DNA of 64,000 bases from Oidiodendron maius Zn (lineage: Eukaryota; Ascomycota; Leotiomycetes; Myxotrichaceae): the NCBI GenBank assembly GCA_000827325.1, contig KN832878.1, positions 1,550,001 to 1,614,000 on the forward strand, written 5' to 3'. Shown here in pieces: positions 56,309 to 64,000 of the stretch. The notes below the pieces were generated by a model, which saw only the letters and a program-made list of their open reading frames with translations, was not told where the DNA came from and did not search any database. Numbering within the stretch: position 1 is the first letter of the stretch; every line of letters begins with the position of its first letter. Position numbers and translations under genes: made by a program.

Positions 56309-57179
56309 GGTAGTATCTGAGCTCTCTAGTTTGGCTTCAAGGCGCTCGTTTCGTGACCAAGGTCGCAATAGAATTTCCTCCGCGTTGTAGCTATTATTTC
56401 TTTAGCTCACCGCCTCTAGCTACTTTCCTATGACTATAGTAGTCATTATTAGCTAATAACTGTGTACAAGTCTATTCTAACGAATCAATTTGATTACTTC
56501 AGTGTTTTGGAGCCTCTAGATCCATCCTTTCGCCAGTAGTGGTGATGATGGTAGAATGCCTAAAAGGGGTATTGGCCATATCGCGGTATGCAACACCTGG
56601 TTGCCGGTGTCTGGAAATCAGACGATTGTCGCCGGCTCTCCTGCCCTTGGCAATAAGCCGGAATTTTTGTTGATTTTACACCAAAATAGGCCGTAAGATA
56701 TAGGAATTCTTGGCATGTGAGTATTTGGAATACTTCTGCCAGTTAGACAACAGGGCAGATTAGCTCTAATTGTGTTCCAACCAGCTACAGGCCACAGACA
56801 GCCTGAGGGTTATAAATCATCGCCTAAGCCATGGTGGCAGTGTCATCTCAATTCCCCCAGGGTCTGACGAATCCTGAATATAGAAGGCTAAAAGTCCTTG
56901 AAATAGAAAGTGGTTATTGCCCGATTACGTTCTAAGCTCTCAATTGTCCCCCAGTCTTGCGACCCCTACCAGTATCCCATACCTATCTTGGACTATTTAG
57001 GATTTTATCCGTGGCTGAATTGGTGTCACGAAGCAGACATACCAGCTTCGCCTTTGTATAAATATGATCGCTGCGTCTGCAAGATTAATATTTGATAAGT
57101 GCGCACACTGGAAATCTAGGTGCCTTCATCCTAAGCCTCCTAAGTGGACAGTCAAACCCTTCTCCAATTAGCAGAAAGC

Positions 57180-57725
57180 ATGTATTTCAACACGCCCGCC
57201 ATCGCGACCATTCTCGGTCTCCTCTCTTGTGTCGTCTACGCGGCACCTCCTAGTGTTACCTCTAATACCGCTTCCGGCACGTCCTCCATCGCCTCAGCCA
57301 CCGGCGTAGCATGTCCTCCTCGCCCTGCCACCGTAAAGGAGCAGCGTCAAAACTTCGATGCCTTTGTTCAAGAGTTCTATATTGACAGGCTAGTTGCCGA
57401 ACCATTCGATAAATACGTCTGGGTGAATTACATCCAACATAATCCGCTCGTCCCCCAGGGCCGCGACGCTGCAATATCTTTTCTTGAGCCCTTCGCGGGG
57501 AACAAGTCGGTCCAGATTGTGCATCAATCGCTGGTAAACAACACCGGCTATGTACATCTCTACACGACTAGGCCGACCAGCCTAACCAAGTCTGTCGATA
57601 TCTATAGGTTCGACGGTGCTTGTATTGTCGAGCATTGGGATGTGATCGCCAATCTCACCACTTCCGAGATCAGCCCTACACCGCTATCGACTCCCACTCC
57701 AGTCACTGTGGTAGGTGGTTGGTAA
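57180..57725 (+). CDS. Secreted SnoaL-like (NTF2-fold) protein
   Basis: From the ATG at 57180 the frame gives 181 aa. A signal peptide (MYFNTPAIATILGLLSCVVYA) is cut near AAPP, followed by a Ser/Thr-rich spacer and a SnoaL-like domain. Family features are NFDAFVQEFYIDRL, YVWVNYIQHNPLVPQGRDAA, ISFLEPF, HLYTTRP and the DIYRFDGACIVEHWDVI end block. Homologs are polyketide-cyclase-fold proteins of unclear function. The ATG was chosen because it starts the signal peptide. Intact. Confidence 0.8.
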   Translation: MYFNTPAIATILGLLSCVVYAAPPSVTSNTASGTSSIASATGVACPPRPATVKEQRQNFDAFVQEFYIDRLVAEPFDKYVWVNYIQHNPLVPQGRDAAISFLEPFAGNKSVQIVHQSLVNNTGYVHLYTTRPTSLTKSVDIYRFDGACIVEHWDVIANLTTSEISPTPLSTPTPVTVVGGW

Positions 57726-59787
57726 CAATTGAATTGAAAAGTTGCTCAGATCAGGACGGCAGGGACATAACTTCCATTCTCTAATCCCATAATTCCCACT
57801 TGATCTAAATACGGTTAACGGACTACGAGAGGGGGAAAGAATAGAGAAGAAAATTGTATCCCGTTTTGGTTTATTTAAGTGGTTTCATGGGCATATGCAA
57901 TGGATAGGCTTCTACGTGGCAATAGCTAGATCAGATAAGAAGAATCAACAATGAATACAGCACAGTTCGTTTTATCTCATTAGCCAATTAATTGATAAAT
58001 ACGTTCTGGTTATGAACAGGAAATTTTATCCATAAAAGACGACATTCCCAACGCCAACGATCAGGTTTCCAATTCTCTTTTGCTGCCTGCGAACCTATTT
58101 GAAAGTTTGGTAAGTGATAATTATTAAATATCAGCCTAGACATAAATCCAACATCAGCTTGTTGATAGTCCATCAGCTAGATGGCGGCCTGATACCAACA
58201 GGGAATGAGGCTCTGAAGGAGACCTTGAAGCACTCTAGGTTGATAAAGCATTCAAAGAGCGCTACCGATTCTATTCTTTTTAAAAGAAGCATGAGCTGTT
58301 GTACAATCCGGAGGCGTGTTTAGACTTAGACGCAGATTATCGACACTACTTGTAGCGTCTAACTCATCTACAGCAACACCTTCCACTACCCCCCAATGCC
58401 TACATACAGTGAAGGTAATTCCTGTTCATAATTCCATCTTCTCTTATATATTATGGCACCCTATTCTATTCCGTGGTGGTGATAAGACTTATGGACTTAT
58501 TGTGTTCGTGAACGGTATAAACCTAAGTTTGGGCGTATGTCATAAAATCCTGGACGTCGCTCGGTTCTTTAACATTGCTAGCCTGCAAGATCATGCATTA
58601 AGTCCCTAATAAGGATATTGTAGGCAATAGCTATCTCGGTAGCTGCCTTTTAAGCATGTATTTGTGCTTTGCCATATATATTGTTAGTTTCTAGGAAGTG
58701 CATAGTTCCAACAACTAGTATATACCTCTGGAAGCTTTCTTAGGGTTAGAATTAGTGGGAGCGGTCCAACTACCCGGCTCTTTGCCATATCTACAAGTTC
58801 CTGCTTGCGCCAGGGGAGGCCACTACTGGCATTGATATATGCCGCTTAGAAGAAAAAATAGCGTTCGTTATAGCTGCATAGCTCTGAAGATGTGCTGTTT
58901 GGTGGACGGAAATTACAACGCCGGAAACTATAAGGCGCTTACACATTAAAGCATGAACTTCTGGGCGCAATAATATTCACTGCCTAGCTAGCTATAGGGT
59001 GATGAAGCAAAACTACGCTAAGTTCGGGTAAGCACTAGGTCAGGTGGATTCAGTTCTCACCACCGGTTCTTACACACCATCAGCTTCCAACCATCAATTT
59101 TCTAACCTGGCTCGCTATCCCCCGCGGCACCGCGCAGTGGGAATCATTGCGAGTAAGATTAAGTGGAGTTCTAGAGTAGAGTAGAGTCGTGCCAGTGTGA
59201 TAACTTCCTTAAATGATGGAGACATCATTAGCTCCACTGCTATGTCGTCATCTCCTCGTTTAGTTACAGGCAGTCGAAATTCTACACACAGCTGCGGGAT
59301 CGGCCTCCCTTTCGAGGGACAGGACATGAGTGCACAGTTTAAACGGAACTTGCCTATCTATTAAGGCCGACTGTCTAATTGTGCCGTGTGCATCTTTCCA
59401 AATACACCCTCAAGAGGGCAAGATTGCCTCAATGCTGAGTGATCCTTGGTAGACCGGCCCCCAGTGCAGATCTTCGGGTAGCGAGATGATAATTTTGAGG
59501 ACAGAAGTAGGGAAAGATTCCCTGTAAATGGCAACTGGCATGGGTTACAAACGGGTGCAGTGTGGCCCCATGGTTCACGTTTGGCTAAGGGTGCGGCGCA
59601 GTCAGTCCTGTACCGGGGCGCAAGATGGCCTCCGGGACGCGTGTATATCAGACTGCCGTCCTTCCTGTTTATCGTTATTCTCACTTGGTCCGCTCTCTTA
59701 GTTTTGAGGATAGGTTAATAGCGTTAAAGAGGATCTCACCTCCAGACTGGCGAGCTTGTTAGTGCTCCGTTAGACCAATATTGAGCT
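57726..59787. other. Intergenic region
   Basis: No supported gene. A short minus-strand frame (58009-58173) contains ENWKPDRWRWECRLLW, which looks protein-like but is too short to assign. A minus-strand frame at 59361-59684 has no family signature. Confidence 0.35.
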
Positions 59788-60138
59788 ATGGGGCGTAATT
59801 TTAGCTGCGATACCTGCAGGAAGAGGAAGATCAAAGTGTGTTCCTTCTTTTTTCTTTCTTCTTCCCATCTCCAATCTTCCCTCTGTTATATCCTGGTCTC
59901 CTTATTGGTTTAGGGGCTCCCAATGCTAACACAGAATTAGTGTGATCGCTTGGAGCCGATTTGTACTAACTGCGTCCGAAGCGGGTGGCAATGCCCCGGC
60001 TATCCGCCAAAGTTCGAGTTCCAGGAGGCTAGCATCAGCACTGCCGCAAGAGGAAGATCCAAGTCTGAGTCTTCCTCTCTCAAGTCCACTTCGCCCGGAT
60101 CTAAGCAGAGACCTGATAAAGTGGCCAAGGAGACTTAA
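59788..60138 (+). CDS. Truncated Zn2Cys6 regulator, DNA-binding domain only
   Basis: Exons 59788-59835 and 59941-60138 give 81 aa. The zinc cluster is complete (SCDTCRKRKIKCDRLEPICT, NCVRSGWQCPGYPPKF), with an intron after KIK, typical for this family. After a serine-rich tail the frame stops at 60138, where relatives continue with a long middle domain. Downstream, about 60200-60260, a frame resembles LFTSYGTSF and VLQLARLL and may be a remnant. Just beyond, LTR-like DNA begins (60445). It could be a pseudogene broken by element insertion, or a short protein that competes at promoter sites. Confidence 0.6.
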
Positions 60139-60444
60139 GAAGAGTGACCGGCGTAACCACGGAGATTTTTTCTGTGTCAACAAGAGAGAATAGCAAAGCT
60201 GTTTACATCATACGGCACAAGTTTTTCAGAGTCTAGGGTGCTTCAATTAGCAAGGCTATTAGACGGCACTGTCGAGTCCGCACCATAAGCAAAGTAGAAT
60301 ATGAGAAGGTGGGATGATGGCAGTGTCTTGGGGGACAAAACAAATAAGGATATCCTTATCTTACGGCCAAAAATCTATGGGACCACCCCCTTATATCCAT
60401 ATAACCCGGGTGTCCTCTTGGATAGTATTCCTTATTTTGACTGT

Positions 60445-60652
60445 GTCAGGGCTAGTGGCAACATATGCAATGGCATACGACTGTATAGTCGTAAGGACTT
60501 ATGCATATTGCCACCTAAGCAGGTATATAATAAGTGTTGTGTTCTGTAGTCTAATCCCCTTAGTTGTCTCTGCATCACTCAATAGTCAATATAACTGAGT
60601 TTCACCTTGATTCTGATTACAACCTGTGGATTACCGAACCTCTGATCAAGAC
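60445..60652 (+). repeat. LTR-like arm, plus orientation
   Basis: Reverse-complements the segment 61143-61363 over about 210 bp, with shared GTGTTGTGTTCTGTAGTCTA and GCATCACTCAATAG blocks. It seems to be an inverted copy of the LTR-like sequence next to the Copia fossil. Confidence 0.6.
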
Positions 60653-61142
60653 CTTATATAGAGTTTGACTGTCCTTTTTTGTACGGCTTATATCTCAAAT
60701 AGACCACGAAAAAGCCACGTTGACCCAAGTAGACCACAACTAAAAATAATACCTCAAGTGGACTACGGCCGAATTGAGTTGAATTTAATATACTATTTCC
60801 TTTGTGGTATTATCCCACAGCCTTTTAGTCTGCCTCTCATTCTTCGTCACCGGATGGGCGAAGCCAGTTTGCCAAAAGGCGCAAGAATTTTCCCCAGTAT
60901 AGGTCCGGCTTGTCTCGGATCTCTTTAGTTGTTGTCACAAAAAGTGACGTAAATGACCCTTAATCCTCACTTATCATGATGCGGCGCGCGGGTAGAATCT
61001 CAGTACATGAACTTAAATCTAGATTGTCAATGGGATACAAATAAATAACCTCCTTATCCTTCTATCCTAGTTATTAAATGCTATAGCAGCAAAGAGGCGA
61101 CAACTTCAGCATAGCCCCTAAAAATGCTCTTGATGTTTGATA

Positions 61143-61870
61143 ATCTTGATCAGAGCAGAGGTTCAGGTTAATGCGCAGGTTGTAGTTGGATATCAAGGTG
61201 AACCTCAATGTTATATTGGCTATTGAGTGATGCAGAGACAACTAAAGGGATTAGACTACAGAACACAACACTTATTATATACCTGCCTAGGTGGCAACAT
61301 GCATAAGCCTTTACGACTATACAGTGGTATGCCATTGCGTATGTTGCCACTAATCCTGAGACATCGTGATATATGTGCTTGAAGCCATAGTGAATAGATA
61401 ATATAGTGTCTTATCATTATAATACAGAGCACAACGTTAATAGCGACTTAAAAAGCTACACTGTTGTCTATAGGAAAATTATTATCGTGAATTGGATTGC
61501 TTTTTTACGTTATCGATATATAAACATGCTTACTGCATCTACACTAGCTTCGGTTTCTTACAGTCCAACTATATATGTTAACAGGACAAGTTGGCTTAAG
61601 GATTTGAGCTTCCTATAGGAAAAGGGTGTTTTTGGAAACCTCATAAATGCGCGATTTAAGCAGTATTGCCTATAAGATTGATTATATTAAGTTAAGCCTT
61701 AAATCTCTTAAATGCAACTTAAGTAGCTTTATAAATCCATCCGCTACTATTTATTTAGCTAAGATAGACTTAATTTAAACATTACCTTATTCTACTAGCT
61801 CTTGCATAAAGTAATATTACATAAAAGTATTGATAATGGCAAATTAGTTACTGTATCCTGCGTTGGCGCT
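61143..61870 (-). mobile_element. Ty1/Copia fossil: RNase H end plus adjacent LTR-like sequence
   Basis: The minus strand at about 61640-61870 contains a recognisable Copia RNase H C-terminal region (IVADGFIKLL-type motif and a preceding RELVE-like block). Directly after it, near 61590, an LTR-like sequence begins TGTTAACATATATAG and seems to run to about 61133, where it ends ATCAAACA. The element is broken, with several disruptions, and no other pol or gag parts are nearby. Treated as a fossil. Confidence 0.5.
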
Positions 61871-62379
61871 GAAGTAATCTTTGTCGCTAGGTTGCTTTCG
61901 AACATTTCTTTTTTGTGGATCTTGTTCCGCATAGTCTTTGTCGGCATCTTCCAGTCTACAAATGCTTTAGCTAACGGCAGCATTTACGCAAAGTTTGTCG
62001 GGTCCGAAAGGAATAAGCGTCGGCCCCGAGAAGCGTCAGCGCGACCCCTATGGTAACACCCGAACTAGTGCTTACTCGACATGGCGCAGGTTTGCTTCAC
62101 ACTCTGTCAATAACCTTACGCTTAGCGGGCAGTAAGTCTTATCTTACTGGGCATGTCTTCAGTGCGTAAGCGCTTTATAATTGTGTGAGAGTAAGCCCGC
62201 CGGCTGGAGTTCCCTAATGGATCATTCGGCTTCACAGCTATCCCCTCGTCTTGTAGCCGCTGTCCTATACTAATAGGGGTGTAATCTACTATTCAAAAAT
62301 ATTCTATAATAAAGAGACGCTCTTTATAATAGCCCACAACTACCGCCCCTAGAACTTGTGCACGAAACCCGCCATCCCT
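61871..62379. other. Intergenic region
   Basis: No supported gene. Short frames carry no recognised motif. A T-rich then A-rich run at 62398-62428 borders the next gene copy. Confidence 0.4.
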
Positions 62380-64000
62380 GCGGCACTGCACTCACCAAAT
62401 TTTTTTTTTTTTAAAAAAACAAAAAAAACGCCTATGCTACCGCATAGGGCGAAGGTTATGGGCAATGAACCATGCACACCTGCACCAGTTAAGTCGATGC
62501 AAGGAAGCTTCCTGCAAAACACCCTGCGCCGGCTGTCATCATCGACCACTCCCAGAGGACATAGCTTTGTGGCGAGCAAAGCGTCACACCATGGAGTGTG
62601 CGAGCGCATTGTACTGAATGTCAATTACCATCGCGAGCGGTGCCAGATTTCTGAATTGAATCAGTCAAAGTTACAAAGGGTGGCATTCTGTGTTGATGTC
62701 GAAATCGCGAGTGGCCTGAAGTCTTATGATGACTCGGGCTTTTCAGAACCGGAGAAGGTAACAAAAGAGAAAAAGCAATTATCGGTGAAAGGAGAGGGTG
62801 CGGCTTTGGAACACTCAGTAGCTTTTAAGAAGGAGAAGAGAGAGACTGATGTTAAGAATTCTGGGATAACATTACCTCTAGGACTTGGAAAGTGCATGAC
62901 GGAAACCAACGATGCTCTCACAACCAGTGAGAAGGACACGACTAAGAAAGAAAAGAAGAAGCGCAGTGATGGAGAGAAGAAGGCATGGAAAGAAAAGAAA
63001 CGGAAGCAAGCAGAGGAAAACGGTGTTGTGCCTGTTGAAGTAGTTAGTGATGTCTCTGGAGGCAGCAACACTAGGTCGAGAACACTAAAGACCCAAGCCT
63101 CACGCACTACAGACACGGTACGAATATATAGGCGGTGCTGTCAACTACGCGAAACACCGATCCTGAAGAAGATCACAGAGCAACTTAGGAATTCGGCTTC
63201 TGAGGACGGCCCACTTGGCGTCGTCAACAAGTTGGATCTCACTGGACATTGGCTCTATCTACCCGACGTTATCACCTTGGCAGACTTCCTGGCCATTATT
63301 CCAGTCAAAGATTTGGTACTGGAGAATTGCGGGCTGACTGATGAAGGCACACGGGCCATACTTGCAGGCCTATTAACTGCGAAGTCAATATATTATCCAG
63401 GGAGAAGGCCAGGGCATCGTGAAAAGGACGGCGAAGCAGTTCGAGGAAGATTCATTGAGCGTCTGGTTCTAAAGAACAATAAAAAGATCGGGCAGGATGG
63501 CTGGCAGCACATTTGCCTCTTTATCAACATGTGTCGGTCACTCAAGTCGCTCGACATGTCAAACGTTCCCTTTCCCCACACGACTAGCGCTTCTAATGGC
63601 AGCATGGAGATGTCGCAGCTACTTGCAAAAGCTGTTGGCGAACGATTAGCAGGAAATAAATTCGAATTTTTCGCTCTTGCTGATTGTGGAATCACCACGG
63701 ATCAGCTTGGTGACTTAACGGACGGGTTCATCAAGTCGGGCTTGCGGCGTCTTGATTTAGCAGGCAACAATATTACGTCCGCAGGCATGAAACACATCGC
63801 CCGCTACATCCGAGAAGGTCAATGTGATGGTCTAGATCTCGGTAGAAATGACTTGAGAGACTAGCTGGGGGCCACCGTCAAGGGACTAGGCTTTACAGGT
63901 TGTAATCTCAAACCCGGAGGCGTTATGGATGCCACTCCCTTCTTTGACGAAGCATCGCAACGTTTGATTCTATTTGGAACGAATCCCAGCGCCCTAATCC
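62380..64000 (+). pseudogene. 5'-truncated copy of a conserved LRR (Mhp1-like) gene, runs off the window
   Basis: From about 62466 the frame follows a conserved fungal leucine-rich-repeat protein, often annotated as cell-wall biogenesis/Mhp1-like: CTPAPVKSMQGSFLQ, RERCQISELNQSKL, RVAFCVDVEIASG, a Lys/Glu-rich region (KKEKKKRSDGEKKAWKEKK), then DTVRIYRRCCQLRETPILKK and LRRs (LVLENCGLTDEGTRAILAGL, LKSLDMSNVPFP, LRRLDLAGNNIT, LDLGRNDLRD). The normal N-terminal 100 or so residues are missing; the match starts right after a T/A-run. An in-frame TAG at 63862-63864 sits where CAG would be expected, and the frame continues LRR-like (GCNLKPGG). It is probably a duplicated, RIP-damaged partial copy. 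The 3' end is outside the window. Confidence 0.7.

Larger units (their letters stand above)
54312..57179. other. Long repeat-bearing intergenic region
   Basis: About 2.9 kb without a supported gene. It holds an 11-G homopolymer near 55070, the inverted dispersed repeat (56090-56308) and a MITE (56014-56131). A plus-strand stretch at about 54545-54650 with LRLETIDTRYLVDLLATRL-like translation was not assignable. Confidence 0.4.

Noticed and set aside
58009-58173. Minus-strand fragment with ENWKPDRWRWECRLLW
   Set aside because: Looks protein-like but too short and isolated to call a gene.
1-64000. Search for a secondary-metabolite backbone (PKS, NRPS, terpene cyclase, DMAT synthase)
   Set aside because: None of the ketosynthase, adenylation, DDxxD or related motifs was seen, so calling the window a classic biosynthetic cluster is not supported.

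Overview
This window looks like an accessory stretch of a filamentous ascomycete (Pezizomycotina) genome. The evidence is introns of 44 to about 112 nt, several Zn2Cys6 regulators with the fungal transcription-factor domain, a CFEM-bearing PTH11-type receptor, a WOPR (Gti1/Pac2) regulator, a DUF3505 (OrsD-like) protein, TIR and LTR repeat relics, and C-to-T/G-to-A (RIP-like) damage in some duplicated-family genes. I cannot name the species. No PKS, NRPS, terpene cyclase or other secondary-metabolite backbone gene was seen, and no rRNA, confident tRNA or CRISPR.

Layout. 0.7-4.8 kb: a PRISE-type reductase and a P450, divergently transcribed from one short promoter region. 4.9-9.4 kb: a clear MITE, a Tc1/mariner transposase relic, a short WOPR regulator and repeat-rich DNA. 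9.4-14.4 kb: an intact NmrA-like gene and two Zn2Cys6 regulators, one with its zinc cluster destroyed. 16.0-21.9 kb: a paraoxonase-like enzyme, an unusual OrsD-like/fungal regulator fusion, and a salicylate-hydroxylase-type FAD monooxygenase. 23-28 kb: decay zone with a broken regulator, a tannase fragment, a LINE ORF1 relic and TIR ends. 28.8-35.7 kb: an RBR ubiquitin ligase, a nine-exon CDF zinc transporter and an isoflavone-reductase-like gene. 36-37.6 kb: repeats. 37.8-47.8 kb: fumarylacetoacetase-like hydrolase, a membrane-anchored secreted-type protein, a GST with a zeta-like active-site motif, a second paraoxonase-like enzyme and a six-exon Zn2Cys6 regulator. 51-57.7 kb: a CFEM GPCR, a seven-helix membrane protein and a secreted SnoaL-like protein separated by repeats. 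59.8-64 kb: a cut-off Zn2Cys6 gene, a Copia fossil with LTR-like arms, and a 5'-truncated copy of a leucine-rich-repeat gene that runs off the window.

The most coherent functional idea is the 37.8-47.8 kb group. An FAH-type hydrolase and a GST with a maleylacetoacetate-isomerase-like motif would be the last two steps of a homogentisate-type aromatic breakdown route. They sit with a lactonase-type enzyme and a regulator, so a small dedicated aromatic-degradation or tailoring cluster is possible. That is inference; no ring-cleavage dioxygenase is in the window. Gene models with introns were assembled by eye from donor/acceptor sites, frame continuity and family motifs.
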